The translations under genes were made by a program, and so were the position numbers. This document shows, piece after piece, positions 15,435 to 23,365 of a stretch of DNA of 64,000 nt. The stretch's first letter is position 1; each line of letters starts with the position of its first letter. The DNA is from Streptomyces sp. NBC_00663 (lineage in GTDB: Bacteria > Actinomycetota > Actinomycetes > Streptomycetales > Streptomycetaceae). The notes beneath the pieces were generated by a model. The model saw only the letters and a list, made by a program, of their open reading frames with translations. It had not been told where the DNA came from and did not search any database. The stretch lies in the NCBI RefSeq assembly GCF_036226885.1, contig NZ_CP109027.1, positions 3,348,001 to 3,412,000 on the forward strand, in the 5' to 3' direction.

Positions 15435-16091
15435 CTACGCGTAGACGCTGATGTCCTTGATCATGGCGAACCCGAGGCCGTAGGCGCTCATGCCTCTGCC
15501 GTAGGCCCCGACGTGCACGCCCTCCTGGGTCGAGCCGGCGAGCACCCAGCCGAACTCGGACTCGCGATAGTGGAAGGACGTCGGCACCCCGTCCACGGGG
15601 AGCGACAGGGTCGACCAGTCCGGGCCGTCGAGGTCGTCGGCCAGGGCCCACGCCGTCTCGGTCTGCTGGTCCAGCCAGTCGTCGCGCAGCGAGTGGTCCA
15701 TCGAGCCGGGCCAGGTGAAGGAGAGCAGCCCCACGCCCGCGAGCCAGGCGGCCGAAGCGACGGACGTGGCCTCCAGCAGCCCCGTGCCGTCCGCGCTCCT
15801 GCGGGACGGATTCGCCGCGACGGTGACCACCACCGCGAACTTCTCCTTGTCCTCCGAGGCCTCGTTGCGTACGGAGGGCTCGTCACCGTGCCCGATCGAA
15901 CCGTGCTCGACGGCACCGTCGGCCGCCGTTCCGACCTGCATCAGCCACCGTGGCCCCGTGAAGGCCTCGTCGAGGCCGTACCACGGGAAGGGCGCTTGCA
16001 GGTAGCCGTCGACCGTGCGCCGGGCGGAGGGGACCTGCTGTCCGCCCTCCGTGGCCGGCGCCTGCGCGACTGCCTGACTCGTCGTCTCCAT
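15435..16091 (-). CDS. Hypothetical soluble protein
   Basis: 218 residues, starting M-E-T-T-S-Q-A at 16091. No signal or membrane segment. Aromatic-rich (F-P-W-Y-G near 34, W-S-T-L-S near 143) with a Gly-rich C-terminus. An alpha/beta globular fold is likely. Not assigned to a family here; the in-frame extension upstream of 16091 is Arg-rich and unlikely to be real. It lies between mrp and tatB, where mycobacteria carry other short genes (Rv1225c-Rv1228). Confidence 0.6.
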   Translation of the reverse strand: METTSQAVAQAPATEGGQQVPSARRTVDGYLQAPFPWYGLDEAFTGPRWLMQVGTAADGAVEHGSIGHGDEPSVRNEASEDKEKFAVVVTVAANPSRRSADGTGLLEATSVASAAWLAGVGLLSFTWPGSMDHSLRDDWLDQQTETAWALADDLDGPDWSTLSLPVDGVPTSFHYRESEFGWVLAGSTQEGVHVGAYGRGMSAYGLGFAMIKDISVYA

Positions 16092-16292
16092 GTGCCCGGA
16101 CGCCTCCTCGTTCCTCGTCGGACCGGAACGGCCCGCCCCCCTTCGGGCGACTCGTCCGGTCCGCACAACAACTCGGCAGCATAGCCACCCCACCGGGACC
16201 AGCAGCGAAACCGCCCGGCACGCGGGGCGTCCGGACGTCCGGTTCAGGCCGCGCGGGGCCCCGGTGACGTATGAAACGCGTCACGCACGACA

Positions 16293-16319
16293 GAGCCGCA
16301 CGTCGCTGACGTGCGGCTC
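16293..16319 (-). terminator. Hairpin terminator after tatB
   Basis: A perfect 12-bp stem (16293-16304 with 16308-16319) with a 3-base loop, 20 bases beyond the tatB stop on the minus strand. Confidence 0.85.
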
Positions 16320-16338
16320 CCGTGTGTCTGTACGTCGT

Positions 16339-16797
16339 TCAGGTGGCGTCCGCGTCGAAGACCGGGCGGTCGTCCTTGCCGTCGTCCTCGGGCTTCTTCG
16401 TCATGTCGATCCGGCCGCCGGAAGAACCGGAGGACGAGGTCGAGGACGAGGGGGACGAAGAGGAAGCCTCCGAGTCGCGGCCGTGGACCGCGTCCGTGAC
16501 CTCGGCCATCTCCTTCTTGATGTCGAAGCCGTTGCGGATCTCCTTGAGCCCCAGCTCGTCGTTGTCCAGCTGCTTGCGGATGAACGTCTTGGGGTTCAGG
16601 TCCTCGAACTCGAAGTCCTTGAACTCGGGGCCGAGCTCCGAGCGGATGTCCTGCTTGGCGTTCTCCGAGAACTCACGGATCTTCTTCACGGTCCGCATGA
16701 CGTCCTGGATGACCTTCGGGAGCTTGTCCGGACCGAAGACGAGCACGGCGAGGACAACGAGCGTCACCAGCTCGAGCGGTCCTATGTCATTGAACAC
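16339..16797 (-). CDS. tatB: TatB, twin-arginine translocase subunit
   Basis: 152 residues. One N-terminal membrane helix (about 5-22, P-L-E-L-V-T-L-V-V-L-A-V-L-V-F-G-P) with the F-G-P-D-K-L-P hinge and an amphipathic helix, then a charged acidic/serine tail. It forms the Tat substrate receptor with TatC. GTG start at 16797. It lies downstream of htrA with a 182-bp gap, the order seen in M. tuberculosis (htrA-tatB). The Tat-signal binding protein at 50362 in this window is a likely client. Confidence 0.9.
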   Translation of the reverse strand: MFNDIGPLELVTLVVLAVLVFGPDKLPKVIQDVMRTVKKIREFSENAKQDIRSELGPEFKDFEFEDLNPKTFIRKQLDNDELGLKEIRNGFDIKKEMAEVTDAVHGRDSEASSSSPSSSTSSSGSSGGRIDMTKKPEDDGKDDRPVFDADAT

Positions 16798-16979
16798 CTG
16801 AAGCTCCTTGCCATGTCCGGGCCGGGTCCACGGTACCCGGCGATCCGGTACGACCGGTACTGTCCCGACCCCCCGGAGTGCGCGCGCATGAGCGGTTTTG
16901 AGGGTTGTTTGCCATGTGGGACGGGGTTTCGGGGGGCGGCTATGAGGTTTCTGTCAATCGGTCGGCTGTGTCCGTTCCC

Positions 16980-19049
16980 TCAGTCGCCGTCCGAGGATCC
17001 GAGCACCAGGGGGATGGTCATCTCCTTGCCGTCGCGCTCCACGGTGAGCTCCAGCCGGTCGCCCGGGCGGTGGGCGCGGGTCTTGACGATCAGCTCCTCG
17101 CCGGAGTGGACGCGCTGGCCGTCGACCTCGGTGATGACGTCGCCCGCCTTGATGCCGGCCTTGTCGCCGGGGCCGCCCGCGTTGACCGCGGCGCCGCCGT
17201 CGTTGCCCTTGGTGCCCACGCGGGCGCCGTCGCCCAGGTAGTCCATGTCGAGCGTGACGCCGATGACCGGATGGGTGGCCTTGCCGGTGTTGATCAGCTC
17301 CTCGGCGACACGCTTGGCCTGGTTGACGGGGATCGCGAAACCGAGGCCTATGGAGCCGGCCTGGCCACCGCTCTCCTCGGAGCCGCTGTCGGCGGAGCGG
17401 ATGGCGGAGTTGATGCCGATCACGTGGGCCTGGGAGTCGAGCAGCGGTCCGCCGGAGTTGCCGGGGTTGATGGGCGCGTCGGTCTGGAGCGCGTCCACGT
17501 ACGACACATCGCTTCCGTCGCCGCTCTCGCCGCCGGCCGTGATGGGCCGCTCCTTGGCGCTGATGATGCCGGAGGTGACAGTGCCCTCCAGGTCGTAGGG
17601 GGCGCCGATGGCGACCACCGGATCACCGACCTGGACGCTGTCGGAGTTGCCGAGGGTCATGGGCTTGAGCCCGCTGACCCCGCTGACCTTGACCACGGCG
17701 AGGTCATAGCCGCTGTCCCGGCCGACGACGGTGGCCTTGGCGGCGTCCCCGCTGTGGAACGTCACCGATATCTCGCCGTCCGCCCCTGCGGGTTCGACGA
17801 CATGGTTGTTGGTGAGGATGTGGCCCCGGTCGTCGAGCACGAAGCCGGTTCCGGTGCCGGATTCCTCGGAGCCGGTGACATGCAGGGTCACGACGCTGGG
17901 CAGGGCCCGCGCCGCGATCCCGGCCACGCTGTCGGGAGCCCGCCCCGCGGGCTCCGCGGCGGCCTGTGGCAGCTCGATGTCCCCCACCCCGCCGTTGCGC
18001 TCCAGATAAGCCCCTACGACCCCGCCGACGCCCCCTGACACGAGCGCGAGCAGCAGCGCGGCCACGACGAGAGCCTTCTTGGCCCGCCTACGACGCTGGC
18101 CCTGGCTGGCGACGGCGGCACCGTTCTGCTGGAACGGCGTTTGGAGGTGGGGGTAGAGAGGCGTCTGGAGGGAGGCGGGAACGGCGGAGGCGGTTGCGGC
18201 TGAGGCGGTTGGGGTGGAGGCAGTTGGGGCGGCGGCCCAGGGGTCGTAGTTCTGCCAGGGGTTGGCGGGGGGTGGGGTCGCGGCGCCGGGCGGTACGGGG
18301 GGTGTGGCGGCGGGGGCGGGGTGCGCGGAGGCGCCGGGCGCAGGGGCCAGGGGTGCGGGCGCGGGGGTGGGGGTCGGGGTGGCGCCGGGCGGTACGGGGG
18401 CCGGGGGCGGGGTGGCGCCGAGCGCCGCGGGAGCCGGGGGCGGGGTGGTTCCGTGGTGCGAGGCCGGCGCGGAGGTTGCGTGCGGCTGGGCCTGCGCGGG
18501 GGGCGGCGTGGAGGCGTCGGAACGCGAGGGCGCGGTGGGCGTTCCGTGGGCCGGGGTTGTCGCCGGGTGCTGGACCGGTGGGGCGGGGGCCCAGGGGCCG
18601 GGTTCGCCGTACGGCGGGGTGCTGTAGGGGTCGGGGTCGTGCAGGGGCTTGGGGCGCTCTGCCACGGCCGCGAGGGTTGGAGCCGCGTGCGTATCTGCGG
18701 CTGCGGGGGTTGCGGAGGCCGGAGCGGGGTGCGCGTCCGCGGCTACGGCGGTGTTGGCCTCCGCGTCGGGCGCGGGCGCCTCGGCGGGGTGGTCCAGCTC
18801 GAAGTCACCGGAGTCACCGGAGTCGCCGGAGTCGCCGGAATCGCCCTCGCTCGGCGACTCGCTCCGGTCCGGCAGGGCGTCCCCGGGTGACCGCAGTTCG
18901 AAATCGCCCTCGGGCAGGGCCGTTTCGGAGTCGTTCGCGGGTGAGGCGTCCTGGGGTCGCCTCAGCTCGTAGTCTCCCTCGGGCGGGGCCGCGTCACCCC
19001 CACCCGCACGGCTCCACCACTTCGCCTTCGTGGGCTTCCCCTCGTTCAT
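16980..19049 (-). CDS. HtrA/PepD-type membrane serine protease with PDZ domain
   Basis: 689 residues. Residues 1-320 are cytoplasmic, disordered, Pro/Ala-rich, and carry three E-G-D/S-G-D-[YF]-E-L motifs and a run of G-D-S repeats. One membrane helix is at about 325-350, then a trypsin-like domain: His in T-N-N-H-V-V near 415, Asp in Y-D-L-A-V-V near 448, Ser in G-N-S-G-G-P near 531. A PDZ domain is at about 595-680. It is a surface quality-control protease, and in mycobacteria the equivalent (Rv1223) is part of the SigE response. It is separated from the anti-sigma gene by 162 bp containing a long inverted repeat. Confidence 0.93.
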   Translation of the reverse strand: MNEGKPTKAKWWSRAGGGDAAPPEGDYELRRPQDASPANDSETALPEGDFELRSPGDALPDRSESPSEGDSGDSGDSGDSGDFELDHPAEAPAPDAEANTAVAADAHPAPASATPAAADTHAAPTLAAVAERPKPLHDPDPYSTPPYGEPGPWAPAPPVQHPATTPAHGTPTAPSRSDASTPPPAQAQPHATSAPASHHGTTPPPAPAALGATPPPAPVPPGATPTPTPAPAPLAPAPGASAHPAPAATPPVPPGAATPPPANPWQNYDPWAAAPTASTPTASAATASAVPASLQTPLYPHLQTPFQQNGAAVASQGQRRRRAKKALVVAALLLALVSGGVGGVVGAYLERNGGVGDIELPQAAAEPAGRAPDSVAGIAARALPSVVTLHVTGSEESGTGTGFVLDDRGHILTNNHVVEPAGADGEISVTFHSGDAAKATVVGRDSGYDLAVVKVSGVSGLKPMTLGNSDSVQVGDPVVAIGAPYDLEGTVTSGIISAKERPITAGGESGDGSDVSYVDALQTDAPINPGNSGGPLLDSQAHVIGINSAIRSADSGSEESGGQAGSIGLGFAIPVNQAKRVAEELINTGKATHPVIGVTLDMDYLGDGARVGTKGNDGGAAVNAGGPGDKAGIKAGDVITEVDGQRVHSGEELIVKTRAHRPGDRLELTVERDGKEMTIPLVLGSSDGD
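18801..18845 (-). repeat. Five 9-bp tandem repeats in the htrA 5' region
   Basis: Five 9-bp units (consensus GGAGTCRCC on the plus strand) encode a G-D-S run on the minus strand. This short in-frame array can change copy number by slippage. Confidence 0.85.
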
Positions 19050-19071
19050 GCTCTCCCCACAGCCAGGGCCT

Positions 19072-19154
19072 GCCTGTCCGGCACGTCAGACCCCGCTCAC
19101 CTACACCTATCAGGCGCGTCGCCTCGACGACACGGCCTGAGCTGCCGGACAGGC
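19072..19154. promoter_or_regulatory. Long-loop 12-bp inverted repeat between anti-sigma gene and htrA
   Basis: GCCTGTCCGGCA (19072-19083) pairs perfectly with TGCCGGACAGGC (19143-19154) across 59 bases. It sits in the htrA upstream region and could be an operator pair, or a terminator of the sigma operon. Confidence 0.5.
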
Positions 19155-19211
19155 CACGGCATGGCTCTCCCTGGATTCAACCAGGTTCACCGGCCGGTGC
19201 GCAGACGCCGG

Positions 19212-20186
19212 TCAGCCGGTGGGGCCGGAGGAGACGGAAGGAGAAGAGGTCGCGTCGGGGACGGGTGCGGCGAGAAGGGCGGGCGGGGTGAGGTCCGGGG
19301 GCGTGGACCACGAGGTGAGCGTCAGCTGCGGGGTGGTGCTGAGCGGGCGTATCAGGGGGGACATGGCGGCCGCGCCGGCCACGACGGGCGTGGTCAGTGT
19401 GTGCGCGTCCGCCTGGGCCGGCACTCCGGGCAGCAGCGGGGCGGACGCCTCGGTCGGGGCGACCGGGGTGTCGCCGACCCGGGACTGACCGGCGGCGAGC
19501 AGCGGGCCCACGGCACGGCGGCGCTGGCTGTCGGGCGTGGTCGCGACGCCGGCGCCCTGGGAGCGGGCCGGGGTGACATTGCTGCCGCCCGAGCCGCCGC
19601 GCGCGTCGGTGTCGGCCGGTACTCCGGAGGTGACCCCGCCCAGCGCGATCGCGGCCAGCGACACGGCACCGGCGGCGACGAACGCGAAGCGCATGCCGCG
19701 CGACGCCGTCCGCTCGGCCTCGTGCCGGCTGACGTCGTGGATGCGGAAGCCACCGCGGCCCATGCCGGGCGGCAGGGCGGAGCCGTGCGAACGGGCGGGG
19801 ACGTAGTCGAACTCGAAGCGCTCGCCGCGTTTCAGTCCGAAGACCCCGGAGACTCCGGTGGTCCCGGGTCGGTCGGAGAAGCCGTCGGGGAAGCCTCCCC
19901 CGAACGGCGAGCCACCGCCGTCGTCCGTGCCACCTCCTCCGGGCAGCCCCTGAAGGCGCGCCAGGAAGCTCTCGGACGGGGGCGGCGGGGCCGCCTCCGC
20001 GAAGACGTTCTTCAGTCGGCGCTGGGCGTCGGCCTCGGCCTTGCACCTGGTGCAGGTGGCAAGGTGAGCGAGGACGCGCTCGCGCGTCTCATGACCGAGT
20101 TCGCCGTCGACCAGCGCGGCGAGTCGGTCTCCCAGATGCTGCTCCGCCAGATGCCCTTTGGCGGTATTGGGCCGGGATCCACTCAC
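19212..20186 (-). CDS. Zinc anti-sigma factor (RseA-type), membrane-spanning
   Basis: 324 residues. The ZAS motif H41-x3-C45-x2-C48 in the N-terminal cytoplasmic domain binds zinc and the cognate sigma factor. A linker with Gly-rich segments leads to one membrane helix (about 165-185), then an extracytoplasmic tail of about 140 residues rich in Pro, Thr and Ala. It should hold the upstream sigma factor inactive until envelope stress. GTG 20186 overlaps the sigma factor stop in GTGA, so translation is coupled and stoichiometric. It is about twice the length of M. tuberculosis RseA, mainly through the extracytoplasmic tail. Confidence 0.9.
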   Translation of the reverse strand: MSGSRPNTAKGHLAEQHLGDRLAALVDGELGHETRERVLAHLATCTRCKAEADAQRRLKNVFAEAAPPPPSESFLARLQGLPGGGGTDDGGGSPFGGGFPDGFSDRPGTTGVSGVFGLKRGERFEFDYVPARSHGSALPPGMGRGGFRIHDVSRHEAERTASRGMRFAFVAAGAVSLAAIALGGVTSGVPADTDARGGSGGSNVTPARSQGAGVATTPDSQRRRAVGPLLAAGQSRVGDTPVAPTEASAPLLPGVPAQADAHTLTTPVVAGAAAMSPLIRPLSTTPQLTLTSWSTPPDLTPPALLAAPVPDATSSPSVSSGPTG

Positions 20187-20953
20187 GCGGTCGCGCCCCC
20201 TCCCCCCAGTGCGGCGACGCGCGGCACGAAGGAACGGCGCTCGGCACGGGCCTCCGGGGAGCGGTGCGCGAGGGCCTTGCGCAGCTGGGATCGGCCGCGG
20301 TGGATACGGGAGCGGACGGTGCCGAGCTTGACGCCGAGGGTCGCGGCGATCTCCTCGTACGACAGTCCTTCGATGTCGCACAGGACGACCGCGGCACGGA
20401 ACTCGGGCGCGAGGGTGTCGAGGGCCTGCTGGACGTCCGCGTCGAAGTGGGCGTCGTTGAAGGCCTGTTGCGGGTTCGGCTCACGGCTGGGCAGGCGCTC
20501 GGCCGCGTCCTCGCCGAGGGCGTCGAAGCGGATGCGCTGCTTGCGGCGCACCATGTCCAGGAAGAGGTTGGTGGTGATGCGGTGCAGCCAGCCCTCGAAG
20601 GTGCCGGGCGTGTAGGTCGACAAGGAGCGGAAGACGCGGACGAAGACCTCCTGGGTGAGGTCCTCCGCGTCGTGCTGGTTGCCCGTCAGGCGGTAGGCGA
20701 GCCGGTAGACCCGGCCGCTGTGCGTGCTGACGATGTCCTCCCAGGTCGGAGGAGTCCACGCCTGCCCGTCCGCGTCGCTGGAGAAGGTCGCGGTCTGGCT
20801 GTACTCGTCGTGGCTGTGGTCAGCAGCGGTGTCGTTCACGGATTTCGGCCTACCCGCCGATCCGAGGAAGCGCCTCAGCACCCCTCCGCGATCCCCAGGC
20901 GCAGCCGCACCTCCCCTGTCGGCTCTGGTGGTGTCCAGTGGAGCCCCTACCAT
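20183..20953 (-). CDS. sigE: ECF sigma factor, SigE-type (mycobacterial sense)
   Basis: 256 residues from ATG 20953. Sigma region 2 spans the segment R-L-A-Y-R-L-T-G-N and [12 protein letters not shown]; region 4 is at the C-terminus ([12 protein letters not shown] then [11 protein letters not shown]). Upstream in-frame starts extend to TTG 21082 (299 residues), which has a G-rich ribosome site. Alternative isoforms, known for M. tuberculosis SigE, are therefore possible. A GGAAC-N18-GTT promoter on the same strand at 21116-21141 suggests autoregulation. The name follows the mycobacterial gene, not S. coelicolor SigE (SCO3356). Confidence 0.9.
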   Translation of the reverse strand: MVGAPLDTTRADRGGAAAPGDRGGVLRRFLGSAGRPKSVNDTAADHSHDEYSQTATFSSDADGQAWTPPTWEDIVSTHSGRVYRLAYRLTGNQHDAEDLTQEVFVRVFRSLSTYTPGTFEGWLHRITTNLFLDMVRRKQRIRFDALGEDAAERLPSREPNPQQAFNDAHFDADVQQALDTLAPEFRAAVVLCDIEGLSYEEIAATLGVKLGTVRSRIHRGRSQLRKALAHRSPEARAERRSFVPRVAALGGGGATA

Positions 20954-21115
20954 AGCCACCTCGCCCGTTAGCTCCGGATAAGCGGTTTTACGAGAATTTG
21001 ATCTGGGCTGATACCGCTCGTGCGGCTGCGTCACCGCCCGCTCGGGGCGCTGCCTGAGTGCCTGCCCGTCGTCGTGATCCAACTGTGTCCCCCCGTGTGC
21101 GTCTCCACCCCTCTA

Positions 21116-21141
21116 AACGCCCGGTCCCATCAGCAGGTTCC
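21116..21141 (-). promoter_or_regulatory. ECF-type promoter GGAAC-N18-GTT upstream of sigE
   Basis: On the minus strand GGAAC (21141-21137) is followed by exactly 18 bases and GTT (21118-21116), matching the consensus for SigE/SigR-class ECF factors. It faces the sigma gene, leaving a leader of roughly 25 or 155 bases depending on which start is used. Confidence 0.65.
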
Positions 21142-21194
21142 CGGCCCCAACGGATACAGTCACGCCCAGGCAACCACGGGGACAGGAGAGGGTC

Positions 21195-21827
21195 ATTACC
21201 GGCAACCGGCAGACGAGCTGGGCGTTCGCCGACGCCTATGTCGCCGAGGACGAAGCGCTGCACTGGGCTCGTGACCGTGCCCGTGAGGCAGGGCTGCGCT
21301 CGGTGTCGCCCGGCGCGGGTGCGGCGCTGCGGTTGCTGGCGGCCTCGGTGGACGCCAAGGCCGTCGCCGAGATCGGCACCGGTACGGGAGTCTCCGGCAT
21401 CCATCTGCTGCACGGCATGCGTCCCGACGGTGTGCTGACGACCGTCGACCCCGAGCCGGAGCACCAGCAGTTCGCCCGGCAGGCCTTCCGCGCCTGCGGC
21501 TTCGCCAGCAACCGGGCCCGCTTCATCCCCGGCCGCGCGCTCGACGTCCTCCCCCGCCTCGCGGACGCCGGCTACGACCTCGTCTTCTGCGACGGCGACC
21601 GGCAGGAGGTCATGGACTACCTCGCTGAATCGTTGCGCCTGCTGCGACCGGGCGGCCTGGTGGTTTTCGAGGGCGTCTTCGCGCACGGCCGGACGGTGGA
21701 CTCGGGCCCGCAGCCGACCGAGGTGCTGCGACTTCGCGAGCTGCTGCGCGCGGTACGGGAGAGTCCGGACCTGGTGCCGTCGTTGCTGCCGGTGGGTGAC
21801 GGGCTGCTCTGCGCGGTCAAGCGTTAG
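21195..21827 (+). CDS. SAM-dependent O-methyltransferase, start codon apparently ATT
   Basis: 210 residues if translation begins at ATT 21195. Family type III O-methyltransferase with SAM motif A-E-I-G-T-G-T-G-V-S-G at about 57-67 and L-V-F-C-D-G-D near 130. Coding from 21195 is supported by an AGGAGAGG ribosome site at 21184-21191 and by typical protein sequence (Q-T-S-W-A-F-A-D-A). However, no ATG, GTG or TTG exists in frame upstream of GTG 21303, which would remove 36 residues. It is divergent from the sigma factor as in M. tuberculosis Rv1220c. Its stop lies in a triplicated 23-bp repeat. Confidence 0.8.
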   Translation: MTGNRQTSWAFADAYVAEDEALHWARDRAREAGLRSVSPGAGAALRLLAASVDAKAVAEIGTGTGVSGIHLLHGMRPDGVLTTVDPEPEHQQFARQAFRACGFASNRARFIPGRALDVLPRLADAGYDLVFCDGDRQEVMDYLAESLRLLRPGGLVVFEGVFAHGRTVDSGPQPTEVLRLRELLRAVRESPDLVPSLLPVGDGLLCAVKR

Positions 21828-21881
21828 GGCGGGTCGCGGTCAAGCGTGAGAGCGGGTCGCGGTCAAGCGTCAGGGCGGGTC
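21813..21881 (+). repeat. Three tandem 23-bp repeats over the O-methyltransferase stop
   Basis: Units 21813-21835, 21836-21858 and 21859-21881 are near identical (GCGGTCAAGCGTNAGRGCGG then GTC). The first contains the last codons and stop of the methyltransferase, so its 3' end has been triplicated outward. Confidence 0.9.
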
Positions 21882-21928
21882 CGCGGTCGGTGGACAACAG
21901 GCCCCGAACAACCCCGCCCGCGGACAAC

Positions 21929-21964
21929 GACAACCCCGGCACCGCGTGGGATGCCGGGGTTGTC
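21929..21964. terminator. Bidirectional hairpin terminator
   Basis: A perfect 13-bp stem (21929-21941 with 21952-21964) lies between the convergent methyltransferase and DUF3117 genes. Confidence 0.9.
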
Positions 21965-21987
21965 GAAAGGGTATGGTCGCTTCCGCG

Positions 21988-22155
21988 TCAGCCGACGACC
22001 TTCTTGAGGGCGTCACCGAGCGCGTCGGCCTCGTCAGGGGTCAACTCGACGACGAGCCGACCGCCGCCTTCGAGCGGAACGCGCATGACAATGCCCCGCC
22101 CCTCCTTGGTCACCTCGAGCGGGCCATCGCCCGTCCGCGGCTTCATGGCCGCCAT
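21988..22155 (-). CDS. DUF3117 small protein
   Basis: 55 residues, M-A-A-M-K-P-R-T-G-D-G-P then G-R-G-I-V-M-R-V-P and a C-terminal helix T-P-D-E-A-D-A-L-G-D-A-L. This matches the actinobacterial DUF3117 family (M. tuberculosis Rv1211), which is conserved but of unknown function. ATG 22155 has a GGAAGGGGA ribosome site. Shares its terminator with the convergent methyltransferase gene. Confidence 0.85.
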   Translation of the reverse strand: MAAMKPRTGDGPLEVTKEGRGIVMRVPLEGGGRLVVELTPDEADALGDALKKVVG

Positions 22156-22518
22156 GCTCGTTCCCCTTCCTGAAACCAGCTCATCGTCTAAGCCGACGGC
22201 CCCTGGGAGGGCACGCGTGTCGTGCGTGAGCACGCGACACCGGCATCGAACACATTGCTTCCAGGCCATTATCCCGCATCTCAGGACCCGATGACCAACA
22301 TCAGTCGGCATCGCTTGGGCAACGCGCGCGAGCAAAACCACTCAATTCGGCGATGTGACTGCGATACTGCGCCGCCGCGCACATGTTCGGCGACGGATTT
22401 CGGCCGCGGATTCTTTGACGCAGGTCACACGTCCGTTCCGGTCCCCCGGCGGTGATCTCCGCCATGCTGTCCTTTGTAACCCGCAAGTAACCCGCAAGGA
22501 CGCAGGAGGGGACGCACC
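22156..22518. promoter_or_regulatory. 363-bp divergent intergenic region
   Basis: Separates DUF3117 and the enoyl-CoA hydratase. It contains an imperfect inverted repeat GTGTCG (22217-22222) / CGACAC (22235-22240) and a moderately AT-enriched stretch about 22300-22480. An AGGAGGGG ribosome site precedes the hydratase ATG. No gene or clear promoter hexamers are seen. Confidence 0.4.
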
Positions 22519-23310
22519 ATGGCCGACACCGTGCTCTACGAGGTGAGCGACGGACTCGCGACGATCACGATCAACCGGCCCGAGGCGATGAACGCGCTGA
22601 ACATCGCGACGAAGGTCGCGCTGCGGGACGCGGTCCAAGCCGCGGCCGGCGACGACACCGTACGGGCCGTGCTGCTCACCTCCGCCGGGGAGCGGGCGTT
22701 CTGTGTGGGGCAGGACCTCAAGGAGCACATCGGGCTGCTCGTCGAGGGCTCGACCTCGGTCATGAGCACGGTGAAGGAGCACTACAACCCGGTCGTACGG
22801 GCGCTGACGGAGATGCCCAAGCCGGTGGTGGCCGGGGTGAACGGTGTCGCGGCCGGGGCCGGGTTCGGTCTCGCGCTCGCGGCCGACTACCGGGTGGTCG
22901 CGGACACCGCGGGGTTCAACACCTCGTTCGCGGGCGTCGCGCTGACGGCGGACTCCGGCGTCTCGTGGACGCTGCCGCGGGTGGTGGGGCCGGGGCGCGC
23001 CGCGGACCTGCTGCTCTTCCCGCGCACGGTCAAGGCCCAGGAGGCGTACGAGCTGGGCATCGCGAACCGGCTGGTCCCTGCCGGTGAGCTGCACGCCGAG
23101 GCCGAGAAGGTGGCGCGGGCTCTCGCCGAGGGGCCGACCGTGGCGTACTCGGCGATCAAGGAGGCCGTGGCCTACGGGTTCTCGCACTCTCTGGCGGAGA
23201 CGCTGGAGAAGGAGGACGAGTTGCAGACGCGGGCGGGCGCGTCGGAGGACCACGCGATCGCTGTGCGGGCGTTTGTGAACAAGGAGCAGCCCAAGTACTT
23301 GGGGCGCTGA
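22519..23310 (+). CDS. Enoyl-CoA hydratase/isomerase
   Basis: 263-residue crotonase-fold enzyme. The oxyanion segments are recognisable: A-F-C-V-G-Q-D-L-K-E near 68-77 and G-V-A-A-G-A-G-F-G-L-A-L near 112-123. Canonical hydratase Glu positions in the second segment are replaced by other residues (A-D-S-G-V-S-W-T follows near 140), which fits an isomerase or PaaG-like member better than a classic hydratase; this is inferred. ATG 22519 with AGGAGGGG upstream. Convergent with tagA, with the 28-bp dispersed element between. Confidence 0.85.
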   Translation: MADTVLYEVSDGLATITINRPEAMNALNIATKVALRDAVQAAAGDDTVRAVLLTSAGERAFCVGQDLKEHIGLLVEGSTSVMSTVKEHYNPVVRALTEMPKPVVAGVNGVAAGAGFGLALAADYRVVADTAGFNTSFAGVALTADSGVSWTLPRVVGPGRAADLLLFPRTVKAQEAYELGIANRLVPAGELHAEAEKVARALAEGPTVAYSAIKEAVAYGFSHSLAETLEKEDELQTRAGASEDHAIAVRAFVNKEQPKYLGR

Positions 23311-23337
23311 GCACCGCGGGGGCTGCGGGTCCGTTGT

Positions 23338-23365
23338 GGCTGGTCGCGCAGTTCCCCGCGCCCCT
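23338..23365 (+). repeat. Dispersed 28-bp intergenic element, copy 2
   Basis: The plus strand reads GGCTGGTCGCGCAGTTCCCC and continues GCGCCCCT. It lies 27 bases after the hydratase stop and abuts the tagA stop. Confidence 0.85.

Noticed and set aside
21303..21827. Methyltransferase starting at GTG 21303
   Set aside because: It would remove 36 residues of good coding sequence that follow a strong ribosome site.
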